Counted from the first letter of the stretch, positions 26,145 to 35,349 are shown. The stretch is 64,000 nt of DNA from Legionella nautarum (GCF_001467895.1 NZ_LNYO01000013.1:352686-416685), one strand, 5' to 3'. Numbers and translations are program-made. The notes: a model not told the origin generated them from the sequence alone.

Positions 26145-26672
26145 ATGATAAACATGAAAAATGAAAACCGATTCCATTTTAAACCTATGAATAAAACACA
26201 AGAAAGGCTTGTTCTTGACTGGATTAGTCAGCCCTATATTAATGAGTGGCTTCATGGCGAAGGTTTAAGTAATACAATAAAGGACATTCAAGAATTTTTA
26301 AACGATGGGGAGCCCTGGGCAATTCATTGGATAGCCTATGATAATGAAATCCCATTCGCTTACTTAATTACTTCTGAAATAGAGAAATCAGAGGAATATC
26401 CCGATGGGGCAGTTACGCTGGATTTATTCATTTGCAGGTTAGATTATATTGGTAAAGGATTGTCCGTACAGATGATTCATGAATTTATCTTAAGTCAATT
26501 TTCTGATTCTAAAATTGTACTTATTGATCCTGAAATTGCTAATGAGCGTGCTGTCCATGTTTATAAAAAGGCAGGATTTAAAATCATTGGGAAATTTATA
26601 GCCTCATGGCATCCCGTGCCGCATTATAAAATGCAATTGTGTATTGACGACTTAGCGAAGGAGAATCAGTAG
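26145..26672 (+). CDS. GNAT acetyltransferase, AAC(6')-like
   Basis: 175 residues. GNAT fold of the type that includes aminoglycoside 6'-N-acetyltransferases and siderophore acetyltransferases: LVLDWISQPYINEWLHGEG at the start, PWAIHWIAYDNEIPFAYLIT, VTLDLFICRLDYIGKGLSVQMIHEFI (acetyl-CoA loop, here IGKGLS), and RAVHVYKKAGFKIIGKF. The preceding gene is a phosphotransferase, which adds to the resistance-like look. The substrate is inferred only. An in-frame ATG at 26154 is an alternative start. Confidence 0.82.
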   Translation: MINMKNENRFHFKPMNKTQERLVLDWISQPYINEWLHGEGLSNTIKDIQEFLNDGEPWAIHWIAYDNEIPFAYLITSEIEKSEEYPDGAVTLDLFICRLDYIGKGLSVQMIHEFILSQFSDSKIVLIDPEIANERAVHVYKKAGFKIIGKFIASWHPVPHYKMQLCIDDLAKENQ

Positions 26673-26701
26673 GTTATGTTCTCCCATGCTTAAACCTTGA
26701 T

Positions 26702-27583
26702 CTATGCGTGAGACAACAGAGGAAACATCAACTGATTTTCATCGAATAAAGCAGTCTTGTCTGCCTCAATAAAAAGCATTTCATCTTTTTCTTTTTCATC
26801 GATAAGAGTTATCTCGTAGGATGAGCAGTCTTTAGGAACAAAACCAAGTCGTAGCGTATCTATAGTTTCGTCACTTAAGGCAGGGATGATGTCGTCTATA
26901 TTTGGCTCTTTTTTGCTAAATACATCTAATAAATGCAATTGTCGACCAGTTATTTCGGCGATGACGATCGTATCCAATTCAGGGAGAAAAAAAACATTAT
27001 CTTTGTAGATTGTGATGCCATAAAACAGGATCAAATCGGCATTTTCTTGCATGGAAATCTTGCTCAGTGGATAGGGGTTTTTGGCATAATCATGAAGTTT
27101 TTTCCTATTTTCTTTGTTATCCATATCCAATTTAACAAAGTGAGCAGAGGCTGTAGGTGTTATTGTTCGCTGGTATTGATACTCTTTAACTGACTTAAAT
27201 CCAAATCTAGGATAGAAGTCCCATACAGTTGAATTAGCAAAAAGATAAATCAAATTGTTTCCTACTTTCCAATCTTCAAATATCTTTTCCATGAGCTTTC
27301 GGCTTAAGCCTTGATTTCTGTAGGCTTCATCAGTCATCACAGTGCCTATCTGGATAGCTCTCTGTTGATGTCCAAAGAGGCTAAAATCCATGATGTTTAC
27401 TGAAACATTGGCAACCGCTTGCTCCCCGTCAAATAAAGTGTAGGGAATGTATTTATCTCGCCAATAGCCGGATTGATACCAGGCTTCAAACGATAAACCA
27501 AAGGTCTTAACGGAAAGCGCGTCAAAAGAGGCCCGTTTTTTATCTTCTTGTTGATAACCTTTTAAAAAAAGGAGTTCTTTCAT
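26702..27583 (-). CDS. GNAT family N-acetyltransferase with C-terminal extension
   Basis: 293 residues. The N-terminal half is GNAT: VANVSVNIMDFSL, IQIGTVMTDEAYRNQGLSRKLMEKIFEDW (acetyl-CoA site QGLSR), DFYPRFGFKSVKEYQY. The C-terminal half (about residues 150-293) is a second domain with no motif that I know, in the place where Eis-type enzymes have extra domains. ATG at 27583. The substrate is unknown. Confidence 0.82.
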   Translation of the reverse strand: MKELLFLKGYQQEDKKRASFDALSVKTFGLSFEAWYQSGYWRDKYIPYTLFDGEQAVANVSVNIMDFSLFGHQQRAIQIGTVMTDEAYRNQGLSRKLMEKIFEDWKVGNNLIYLFANSTVWDFYPRFGFKSVKEYQYQRTITPTASAHFVKLDMDNKENRKKLHDYAKNPYPLSKISMQENADLILFYGITIYKDNVFFLPELDTIVIAEITGRQLHLLDVFSKKEPNIDDIIPALSDETIDTLRLGFVPKDCSSYEITLIDEKEKDEMLFIEADKTALFDENQLMFPLLSHA

Positions 27584-27751
27584 TTGGTCACCTTGTAAAC
27601 TATTAAATTAGGGTTTAGGGATAATTTGATTGGGTCAATTTTCTGTAGTATTCAATCTATGCAAAGTTCTAACGGTGCCTTGAAGAAGGTTAGGCTTTTT
27701 TTAAAATTAGCGCTATCTTGAAATGCTAGGCTGTAGGGAAACTTCATTTTA

Positions 27752-28747
27752 TTATTTCACCTTTTTGGTAAACCATAATATCAAATCATCATCCAAAGAA
27801 ACCATTTTTCCTGGAGTAACCGGTGTATAGTTATAAGTGACCCCTAGCCCATCAGGAATATAGCCGCGTTGGATGTAAAGGCGTTGCGCCTGGCCATATC
27901 CACCATCAGAACCACCATATAACCCAACACCAATACCTACACGATCATGCTGACTTGCTGCTTTTTCTTCAGCAGCTATTAGTAAAGTACTTCCTATTCC
28001 AAGTTTGCGAAAAGAAGGTAATACATTTAAGTCCATAATTTCTGGGATTTGTCTATGGGCAAAGGGTTCATAGAGTGATGTCCATTTTAGCGTCACATAG
28101 CCGGCAATTTGGTCTTGAAAATAAGCTAACCATACTACTCGCTCAGCCTGTTGTTGTTCTTGGTAATACTTTTCAAATAATGATGCAGGCTTTTGCCAAT
28201 TTGCTTTTTGAAAGGCATCAACCAGAAAGGGGATATCAGATAACGCTAGGGCTTTGATAACAATTGCAGGTTTTCTTAGTGTCGATGATTCAAGCTGTTT
28301 CATCATATACGTCATATTCCACTCGTATCCAGCGGGTTTTAAATCAAAAAGAGCTTTAAAACCAACCGCCTGATAGAACCGATAGGTTTTAAGATAATTC
28401 TCTTCTGATTCAGAAGGACTAAGTGTTTCAACGGTCATGGTTTTAGCTCCTCGCATTATAGCAAAATGACAAGCGGTATCAATTAATTGCGTTCCAATAC
28501 CTTGATGGTGAAATTCAGGTCTTACTGCCATCCAATAAATGTTGGCATTATTCGAATAAGGAAAATGAATGGAAATGAGACCAATATAGTTATCATCCTT
28601 TTTCGCAGCAAAATTGATATGGTGTGTAACCCCTATTGCGTAATGTTCGTTTGCTTCTGGTATTCCGAAGTACTCTGGTAACTCCGTGGTTATTGTTCGA
28701 CACAAGTCTTTAGCTAGTTCAACCGTTATTTTTTCAATTTGAATCAT
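27752..28747 (-). CDS. Fusion of two GNAT acetyltransferase domains
   Basis: 331 residues with two GNAT domains in tandem. Domain 1 (residues ~1-150) has IYWMAVRPEFHHQGIGTQLIDTACHFA and YRFYQAVGFKALFDL. Domain 2 (~160-331) has IMDLNVLPSFRKLGIGSTLLIAAEEKA and GGYGQAQRLYIQRGYIPDG. Both acetyl-CoA loops (HQGIGT, KLGIGS) are intact, so both domains may be active. It lies among other acetyltransferase genes; the substrate is unknown. Confidence 0.85.
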   Translation of the reverse strand: MIQIEKITVELAKDLCRTITTELPEYFGIPEANEHYAIGVTHHINFAAKKDDNYIGLISIHFPYSNNANIYWMAVRPEFHHQGIGTQLIDTACHFAIMRGAKTMTVETLSPSESEENYLKTYRFYQAVGFKALFDLKPAGYEWNMTYMMKQLESSTLRKPAIVIKALALSDIPFLVDAFQKANWQKPASLFEKYYQEQQQAERVVWLAYFQDQIAGYVTLKWTSLYEPFAHRQIPEIMDLNVLPSFRKLGIGSTLLIAAEEKAASQHDRVGIGVGLYGGSDGGYGQAQRLYIQRGYIPDGLGVTYNYTPVTPGKMVSLDDDLILWFTKKVK

Positions 28748-28943
28748 AATATTTTCTCTGCCGCAGTATTTGGAGTATTCCTTTTATATGAGTTGAAGGC
28801 AATGGGAGCATATTCTAGATAATAGTGCATTTTTTTCAGAGGGTTGATTTAGAAGCTAAAAAGGAAATGTGCCATAATGGAAGACGGGTTTAATCAGTTA
28901 GTTATTGAGGCAAAAATTAAGAACATTGAAATAAGGAAGAAAG

Positions 28944-29327
28944 ATGCTGCCTAAAAAGGCGAGCTTACGACACGTAGCGCTTGCTGTGAACAAGCTCGAT
29001 GAATGTGAGCAGTTTTATAATTTATTGGGAATGCGTACAGAGCTTAAAACAACTGATTATGTTTATTTAGCAGGTTATGGCGATAACATTTCATTGCATA
29101 GGGTTCAGCATAAATTTGGAGCAACCCAGCGGTTAGAGCATATTGGTTTTGCTCTAGATTCTGTGGAAGCAGTAGAGCAATTATTTAAAGACCTGCAAAA
29201 ATATGGCTTGAATATAGCTCATCCACCTAAAGTATTTGGTGTGGGAACCTGTTCATTTAGTGTATTTGATCCAGATGGAGTCGAGGTTGAATTTACTTAT
29301 CATCCGCCAATGTGGGAGCATTCATGA
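28944..29327 (+). CDS. VOC (glyoxalase/bleomycin-resistance) family protein
   Basis: 127 residues, one vicinal-oxygen-chelate unit pair: LRHVALAVNKLDECEQFYNLLGM at the start and EHIGFALDSVEAVEQLFKDLQKYG in the second half, ending CSFSVFDPDGVEVEFTYHPP. His10-type and Glu metal ligands are present. Members bind divalent metal and act on glyoxal adducts or sequester drugs. Here the substrate is open. GGAAGAAAG precedes the ATG. Confidence 0.85.
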   Translation: MLPKKASLRHVALAVNKLDECEQFYNLLGMRTELKTTDYVYLAGYGDNISLHRVQHKFGATQRLEHIGFALDSVEAVEQLFKDLQKYGLNIAHPPKVFGVGTCSFSVFDPDGVEVEFTYHPPMWEHS

Positions 29328-29517
29328 CAAAAAGGGGAAAAGGGGCTAAAAGAGTTATGAGTAAGCCACAGGGGTATGTTGATTACAATATCTGTCCATT
29401 TTAAGTTTTATAGCGAGGGGGGAGATGAAATTCTTCAGCCTCAAGAAGGCAATAATGAGAATTTACGATCAGGGGCCGTTGCTCGCAATTAGGGTAGTGC
29501 TAAATAAAGCAAGACAG

Positions 29518-30660
29518 CTAATAACAATACTCACCTTCTGCCGCAGGAGCTAGTTTTCCATCAGGTAAAACCGAGCAAGCTAAGCTTTTTGCATTTTTTA
29601 GCTGTTTATTTGTTAGGTTAGAGCCAATCAATATCGCTCTTTTAAAGATTGCTCCTTGAACATTGGCATCGCTAAAATCACTGCTTGATAAATTGGATTT
29701 GATAAATTTAACCTTTTTTAAGCTTGTATTTTTAAAGGAAGATTCACTGAGATGACTAGCTAAAAATTCAGAATAATCGAGTTTTGAGTTTTGGAAGTTA
29801 GTATGCATAAAGTTGGAAAGTAGGATTTTTGCATTAGAAACTAAGCTATTGGTTAATTTAGAGCTTAAAAAATTACATTGCGAAAAAGTACTCTGGCGTA
29901 AATCAGAACTGTCTATGATTGCTCCACTAAAATCGTCATTAAACCAAGAACAGAAATAATGCTTAGATAAATCACAAGCCTGGCATTCTTTAGTCTCGTC
30001 AAAATGCTTAATGTCCGTTGGAGAACTGTAGCTCAGACCTGTTTTTAATTTTGCCTTGTGGTTTTTCGAGCTAGCTTGGGTCACCGCTTCTTTAATTGGA
30101 ATTAAGCAATTAAACTTGCCATTATTATCAAAAACCTCTCCATTCGGAAGGATTGCACAATTATAACTCTTTAAGCTCTTTAGCTGTGCAGATGAAATGT
30201 TTGAATTAAATAAATTTGAGTAAGAGAGACTAGTCTGATTTAAATTAGCATTGGTGAAATCAGCATTGGTAAAATTAGATCCAAAAAAATCGGCATGATC
30301 CATCGCGGCATTGATAAAGGACGCATGAATAAATGATGTTAATATAAAGGTTGAATAGTTCAATGTTGCATTTTTAAAATTAGCATTATTAAACTCGCTA
30401 TTACCGATCGATACATATATGAAGTTAGCTTTTACAAAACTAGAACCATTAGCTTTAATGCCTGAGATACTCGTTGAACCAGTAAAAAAAGAATAATCAT
30501 AGTTAAAATTAGAAAGATCTTCGGGAAAAGATGACTCCGTTAAATCACAGCGTGAGCAGTCTCCCGGTCTGTGAAAGCGTTTATGGTCATTGATTTTATA
30601 AGCTTGTAAGTTTGAACATAAAATGCAACTAGCAAAAAGAACAGACAATTTTTTAATCAC
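29518..30660 (-). CDS. Secreted pentapeptide-repeat protein with two internal halves
   Basis: 380 residues with signal peptide (MIKKLSVLFASCILCSNLQA). Pentapeptide repeats A(D/N)(L/F)xx form two blocks, about residues 35-155 (FVKANFIYVSIGNSEFNNANFKNATL...) and 235-350 (FKNTSLKKVKFIKSNLSSSDFSDANV). Each block is introduced by a CxxC knuckle followed by L(T/S) (CSRCDLTESSF; CQACDLSKHYF) and ends with a similar Cys-containing module (CAILPNGEVFDNNGKFNC; CSVLPDGKLAPAAEGEYC). This is a clear internal duplication. Pentapeptide beta-helices mimic DNA or act as scaffolds; an exported one is unusual. Confidence 0.85.
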   Translation of the reverse strand: MIKKLSVLFASCILCSNLQAYKINDHKRFHRPGDCSRCDLTESSFPEDLSNFNYDYSFFTGSTSISGIKANGSSFVKANFIYVSIGNSEFNNANFKNATLNYSTFILTSFIHASFINAAMDHADFFGSNFTNADFTNANLNQTSLSYSNLFNSNISSAQLKSLKSYNCAILPNGEVFDNNGKFNCLIPIKEAVTQASSKNHKAKLKTGLSYSSPTDIKHFDETKECQACDLSKHYFCSWFNDDFSGAIIDSSDLRQSTFSQCNFLSSKLTNSLVSNAKILLSNFMHTNFQNSKLDYSEFLASHLSESSFKNTSLKKVKFIKSNLSSSDFSDANVQGAIFKRAILIGSNLTNKQLKNAKSLACSVLPDGKLAPAAEGEYCY

Positions 30661-30804
30661 TTTTCATTCCTTTAGTATTATACGCGGTTGGAGGCAGCAA
30701 ATTATAAGCTAACTTCTATCCTTAGTTAACTTATTGGTTGAAAAACAAAATAGCCACTATGTATGTGCTGATTAATTTGGATAAAAAACAAACTTCTTGG
30801 TCAT

Positions 30805-30821
30805 TTTAATAATCCCTTAAG
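30805..30821 (+). promoter_or_regulatory. PmrA-box-like site upstream of the coiled-coil effector candidate
   Basis: TTTAATAATCCCTTAAG: two TTAA half-sites separated by 7 bases, as in the tandem sites bound by Legionella PmrA, which controls Dot/Icm effector genes. It lies 53 bases before the ATG at 30875; a TATACT at 30852-30857 could be the -10. Confidence 0.5.
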
Positions 30822-30874
30822 AAGTTTTTTTTATAATTGAGACCTGAATATTATACTAATTTTAGGTGTCAGCT

Positions 30875-31831
30875 ATGCAAGCAAAACATGATAGCACCTT
30901 AGTCCCCGAGGTTCAGGAGTGGGAAAAGAAGTTAAATCATATTATGTCTATATGTGATTCGATGGCGCAGAGGCGTAATGGTTCAAAAACTAAGGCAGAC
31001 ATCCAAGCTATAGTCAGTGAACAGATTTCCGGATTCCAAGCTAATTTAGACCAAGCAAAACGAGAGTTAAAAAAAGAGATAACGGAAACAATTGAAGAAA
31101 AAATAGAGGAAAAAGTACAGGATATAGTTGTAGGAAAGATAAGCGATACCTTTTTTGCTCCGGTTGAAGAGGGCGCAGGTGCATTAGATCGTAAGATCCA
31201 TGTTGCTCAAAATGGTTTAAAAGCGTTAACAGCAATGTTGGATACACAAGATAAAAGTATTTTTGAAAGAGCCAAGGAAAATACCACGCACTTCATCAAG
31301 GAACAAGGAAGATATGTAAGACAAATGTATGAGCAACTTAAAGAAACAGGCTCTACTAAGACAAATTCCCAGCAATTGTCGGAGAATATCCCTGAAACAA
31401 AAACAAATGCTCGGGCTTTCTTTCAGAGTCCTAGCAAGGAAAAGTTAGAAAGCACCCTGACCTCTGCTAGTAACACAGCAAACTCTTTTCTGCGTTATTT
31501 AGACGATAAGTCGGAAGAAACTGCAAGTATTTTAGAAGAGGGGGAGCGAACCATTGAAAAAAGCATAGAAAAGCATGGCGGGGTTGTCAAATATTCTCAG
31601 AGTCTTATAGACAAGGCGGATAGAGCTCTCGAGAGAGAAGCTGAAAAAATAGATCGATTAGATAGCATATATTCCTTTTATCAAAATGTGAAGAAACAAG
31701 TGAAGAACACGTTTAGCTGTTTATCGATAGAAGATGAGGAGTTAGAGGTTGAGCCTCCAAGTCAACAAAAGCAAGCTGCGGAGGAAAACATGGATGAAAG
31801 TGGTGAATATGCACCTATCGTACTCAATTAA
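30875..31831 (+). CDS. Coiled-coil protein, probable Dot/Icm effector
   Basis: 318 residues from the ATG at 30875 (an upstream GTG at 30866 is possible). Nearly all helical and strongly charged: FQANLDQAKRELKKEITETIEEKIEEKVQDIV near residues 50-75, more heptads near 190-260. The C-terminal tail (EEDELEVEPPSQQKQ...ENMDESGEYAPIVLN) is acidic, similar to the E-block signals of Dot/Icm substrates. A PmrA-like box lies upstream. No enzymatic motif. The effector role is inferred. Confidence 0.72.
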   Translation: MQAKHDSTLVPEVQEWEKKLNHIMSICDSMAQRRNGSKTKADIQAIVSEQISGFQANLDQAKRELKKEITETIEEKIEEKVQDIVVGKISDTFFAPVEEGAGALDRKIHVAQNGLKALTAMLDTQDKSIFERAKENTTHFIKEQGRYVRQMYEQLKETGSTKTNSQQLSENIPETKTNARAFFQSPSKEKLESTLTSASNTANSFLRYLDDKSEETASILEEGERTIEKSIEKHGGVVKYSQSLIDKADRALEREAEKIDRLDSIYSFYQNVKKQVKNTFSCLSIEDEELEVEPPSQQKQAAEENMDESGEYAPIVLN

Positions 31832-31939
31832 AGATATGGCCTTACTATTGCAAATAAAAGAGTCAATTTTCAATAATTCGGCATTCAAAAGTGATGTTCT
31901 AGTCTAAAATAATTAAACGTTTGGCCTCCTCAGCCCGAA

Positions 31940-32207
31940 CTGAGGTACCCCACGACATTAAATAGACTGTTAAGTTCACTGATCGTTATGTTTATCCCGT
32001 TCGCACTGAGGAAGCGCGCAGCGCTGTCTCGAAGTGTCGCAAAAGGTCTCCCTTCGAGGAGCCTCAGGACAGGCCTTTGAGAACTACAGGACAAGCCTTC
32101 GAGAACTTCAGGACAAGCCTTCGAGACGCACGCGATGCGTGCTCCTCAGGCTGAACGGGATAAATTAATACAAATTCCTTTGATACTTATTTCGTGGGGA
32201 TACCTCT
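31940..32207. repeat. Nested inverted-repeat element with internal 22-bp tandem repeats
   Basis: Outer arms CTGAGGTACCCCACGA (31940) and TCGTGGGGATACCTC (32192) match except for one extra base. Inner arms TTTATCCCGTTC (31991) and the reverse complement at 32151-32164 carry further matching blocks (TGAGGA, TCTCGAAG). Inside, CAGGACA(A/G)GCCTT(C/T)GAGAAC recurs at 32065, 32087 and 32109 (22-base step). The stretch 31832-32278 has no gene. It looks like a non-coding mobile repeat (MITE or REP-like). Confidence 0.6.
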
Positions 32208-32278
32208 GAGCATGAACGGAGCACTGATAAAACATGGAAAAATCTCCTTAGCCTGGCAATAGACTAAGACCCAACATT

Positions 32279-32632
32279 TTAAGTCAGATTCACAGTAATC
32301 ATATCCTCATCAATACGGACGGGGTAGATTTTCAGGTTTTTAGGTTTACTAATCTTACCCAGTACTGTACCTACTGCTGGTGGCCATGGAGACCAGCATT
32401 CGGGTTTTCCTGTGTCTAGGTTAAAGGCACTTTTGTGAAAAGGACAGACAATTGTGTTTTCATCTGTAATCACACCCTTAGTCAAGGGTAATTTGAAATG
32501 TGGGCATTGAGAGGCAATGGCATGGACCGAGTTATTATTCCAGATTAATAAAATTTTATGGCCATCGATGGTTTCGCAGTGGCGTCCTTTTTGTTGGAGC
32601 TGGCTTAGCGTAATTGTTTGTTTCCAAGACAT
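32279..32632 (-). CDS. Rieske-type [2Fe-2S] ferredoxin
   Basis: 117 residues from the ATG at 32632 (AAGGAA site upstream; the in-frame ATG 36 bases earlier lacks one). A single Rieske domain: ASQCPHFKLPL and IVCPFHKSAFNLDTG give the C-x-H ... C-x2-H ligands. PECWSPWPPAVGTVLGKI lies in the place of the proline loop. It is likely an electron carrier for an oxygenase or reductase, but no partner gene is adjacent. Confidence 0.88.
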   Translation of the reverse strand: MSWKQTITLSQLQQKGRHCETIDGHKILLIWNNNSVHAIASQCPHFKLPLTKGVITDENTIVCPFHKSAFNLDTGKPECWSPWPPAVGTVLGKISKPKNLKIYPVRIDEDMITVNLT

Positions 32633-32837
32633 AATAAAAATTCCTTTAGTTTTCGTTCGGCTATACAATAAATTTTAACTCGATTTAATACAAGACAACC
32701 ACAGCACTAAATCGTCATTTACATACTGTTTTAAAGCTTCGCTTTAACAAATCCCGACCTATCGTCAGCAAGTTTTGTTATTCTCTAAGTTTTTGGGTAT
32801 AGCTGCCTTTTTGATATCGTACTCAAGGGAGAAAGAA

Positions 32838-32924
32838 ATGCATATCAAAGCCAAATCAAATAAAGAAATTACACAAGAAAGCTATCAAGCGAGAGCGCGG
32901 CTATTTGCTAAGAATGTTGCATAG
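32838..32924 (+). CDS. Tiny ORF, possible gene fragment
   Basis: 28 residues (MHIKAKSNKEITQESYQARA...) with a good GGGAG site 9 bases before the ATG. It might be a real small protein or the remnant of a longer gene cut by a TAG. The surrounding stretch 32669-33032 shows nothing else that I can support. Confidence 0.3.
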   Translation: MHIKAKSNKEITQESYQARARLFAKNVA

Positions 32925-33032
32925 CTTGTGCCCGCGGCATTAATAGAAAAATTTATTAAACTTCTCCCTCCGCTAAAGCTCATGATTTTGAGTTGTACCG
33001 ATTGGCATCGGTAACAACTCTTTCACCCTAGA

Positions 33033-35063
33033 TTATGGATGAGTTATATTTTCAGACCCTTCAGCAGCTGCAACTCGTCGTCTAGCATCATCACAGATTG
33101 CTTCGAGCGCTGCGATAGATGAGGTTTTAATTCCGAACATGCGAGTAAATCTATCTTGTCCTGCAGCAAGTATTTTATATTCAGGAGTTACTTCACCTCC
33201 AATTTCTTTAAAGTCCTTAATTGTTTCCTCAAGCTCATCAGCGTTATTTATTTCACTTAATGAGTCTTTAAAATCACAAAGTAGGGCAGTTTTTAAAGCA
33301 TCGCCTCTCAGTTTTTGATATTTAACGTCCATATCATTAGATGGTTTCGCTTCATAGCTATGCTCTCGAGAAATTGAAGGCGTGGCAAATTCATAGTGTA
33401 AGCCTTGGAACTGTTTAAAATAAGCTAAATGCTTTCTAAAAAGCTGAGATAAATAACTAAATAAGCCATGTGCTTTTAACTCGGTACGGGCTAGATCTTG
33501 TCTCTCTTCCGTTTCATTGGTGGCATCTATTTTGTCATTGCCGTATTCAGTTTCAACATATAGAAGCCGCAGGTTAATTTGCGGTGTTATCCATTCCGCC
33601 ACATTAGTTTTATTTCCGCTGTCAATAATTTTATGTTCAGCCATATAAGCTGTTAATTGATTGCATAGCTCGTTTATTTTGGATTTTGAATAGATTTTAG
33701 GAACATAAAGGGTGAATTGATCGCCGCCAGTTTTATTAGCCACTCTAAATTCAGGGATAGTTTCTTGATGCTTTTCAAGAATATCTATTATTCTATCTTT
33801 ATGTTCTTGATAGTCTTGAGTACTTAGAGAAATATGAATTATGATGTTGCTCAAATCCTTGCGAAGAGTCAGAGCTTCAGGATTTTCATAGATTTCTCTT
33901 TCATGTGCACTTAAAGGTTGAGAATTATTTTCTTTTTTATGGTGGCTGACTTGTCGAGTTTTTCTTGAAGTATCAATATCATTGGTCATTTTAAATTGCG
34001 TATTTTCTTCGCGTGTAGACCCCGATGTGCTACATACTGGGATACCTAGAAGTTCACAGAGACTCTCCTCAGAAACTACATTCCAGTTGATTGTATCTTG
34101 TTGTTCAGGGGAAATTTCTTGTGTGATTGTCTCGATTAAAGCCTCATTGGCTTGCTGCCAACTTAGTAGACCATCCTCTGTCTCATCAAAGGTCTTGCGA
34201 TTTTCTATAAGCTCATGAATTTGTTCTCGGGTCAGTTCGATGGCGGGTTCTTTTCCTTTAACTTTGATTTCTAGTTCTTGAGTGTTGTCTTCTTCGTGTG
34301 CAATATTTAACGCAGGTTGAGTAGCGTGATGGGCATTTCGCAGCGTCTTTTGGGGTAAAAAATAAGTAATAATTGCTGTTGTTGCTCTCTGCGTGTTTGC
34401 TTTCCCAGTTAAATGTTCAGTAATTTCATCAATTGACTCAGTATATGACAAATATCCAGTTGAGGAGTCATAGCTATAATAAACTCCATCTCGTTTGGTA
34501 AGCGATATCGTATGTCCTTGTAATCTTATGGTGATTCCTTGATTATTTTCCAAACGATTAACGACATCTAAAAAATGTCCCTGTAACGAAGGGTCTACTT
34601 CTTCTCGGAGGTGGAGCATGTCTAATAGTTCTTTTTCTTGAATCTTAGACCATACGATGGTTTTACCAGCTTCTTTCTCAATAGCGTCTATCGCATCTAA
34701 ATTTGCAGTAAAAAAAACGGGGTCTAGTTCACCGGAAATAGAAAAACTTTTCCGGTTATTTAATATATCTTTAACCATTTGTACAGTAACGGCTGCTGTT
34801 AATTCCTGCTGATGGGGTGCAGCAAAAAAAGTGGGAAAACACTTTTCCCAGGCATCTTTTTCTAAAACGCCTTGTCTATCTTCGTCTTTAGCTGTGTTAA
34901 GAAATTCCGTTTGGTATTTTGTTTGATAGGTTGTATGAGCTCTGCGGATGTTCCAAACGAGCTTATCTTGGTTTTGGGCAACTAAAATTGCCTGAATCAC
35001 AGCGACACTAATCAATGTGCATGCATTAAACTTTTGAGGAGCGTTGATTTGTATTGTACGCAT
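33033..35063 (-). CDS. Large protein with papain-like Cys-His-Asp pattern, probable effector
   Basis: 676 residues, no signal peptide. The N-terminal third reads like a papain-fold protease: Cys15 at the start of a hydrophobic helix (KFNACTLISVAVIQAILVA), His184 in RLQGHTISLTKRDGVYYSYD, and Asp199 in the YDSSTGYLSY strand-turn, resembling the H..-D/N-P-x-x-G part of C58-type toxins. The middle (residues 260-400) is polar and probably unstructured. The C-terminal part (LRKDLSNIIIHISLSTQDYQEH onward) is helical with no motif that I know. The effector role and the protease fold are inference. Confidence 0.65.
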   Translation of the reverse strand: MRTIQINAPQKFNACTLISVAVIQAILVAQNQDKLVWNIRRAHTTYQTKYQTEFLNTAKDEDRQGVLEKDAWEKCFPTFFAAPHQQELTAAVTVQMVKDILNNRKSFSISGELDPVFFTANLDAIDAIEKEAGKTIVWSKIQEKELLDMLHLREEVDPSLQGHFLDVVNRLENNQGITIRLQGHTISLTKRDGVYYSYDSSTGYLSYTESIDEITEHLTGKANTQRATTAIITYFLPQKTLRNAHHATQPALNIAHEEDNTQELEIKVKGKEPAIELTREQIHELIENRKTFDETEDGLLSWQQANEALIETITQEISPEQQDTINWNVVSEESLCELLGIPVCSTSGSTREENTQFKMTNDIDTSRKTRQVSHHKKENNSQPLSAHEREIYENPEALTLRKDLSNIIIHISLSTQDYQEHKDRIIDILEKHQETIPEFRVANKTGGDQFTLYVPKIYSKSKINELCNQLTAYMAEHKIIDSGNKTNVAEWITPQINLRLLYVETEYGNDKIDATNETEERQDLARTELKAHGLFSYLSQLFRKHLAYFKQFQGLHYEFATPSISREHSYEAKPSNDMDVKYQKLRGDALKTALLCDFKDSLSEINNADELEETIKDFKEIGGEVTPEYKILAAGQDRFTRMFGIKTSSIAALEAICDDARRRVAAAEGSENITHP

Positions 35064-35250
35064 TTATGAATTTCTCTGTTTTAAATAGTCAATAATTTGC
35101 CCTATTGTACGAATAAAATCCAGAGAATATTTTTGTTTTTACTATTCCAACATGGAATGAGAGTTTGCTATCGGCCAAATAATAAACAATTGGCTATGAA
35201 CTTATGTGAGCGCGATTTTGAATAGGAGTAGTTTAGAATGGGAGAATAGT

Positions 35251-35349
35251 TTGGTAAGTTGCAAATTTAACCTCCTGGGCAAACGCGTCCTTGCGTATAA
35301 TCCATCTGAGAACAAATCCTTGTTCTGCTCTAAATTTGCAACTTCCCAA
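35251..35349. repeat. Small palindromic repeat element
   Basis: 99 bases ended by near-perfect inverted repeats: TTGGTAAGTTGCAAATTTA (35251-35269) and its complement TAAATTTGCAACTTCCCAA (35331-35349), one mismatch. Inside is a second hairpin, AGAACAA-ATCC-TTGTTCT. The stretch 35064-35613 holds no gene. The design fits a MITE or an intergenic palindromic repeat. Confidence 0.6.
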
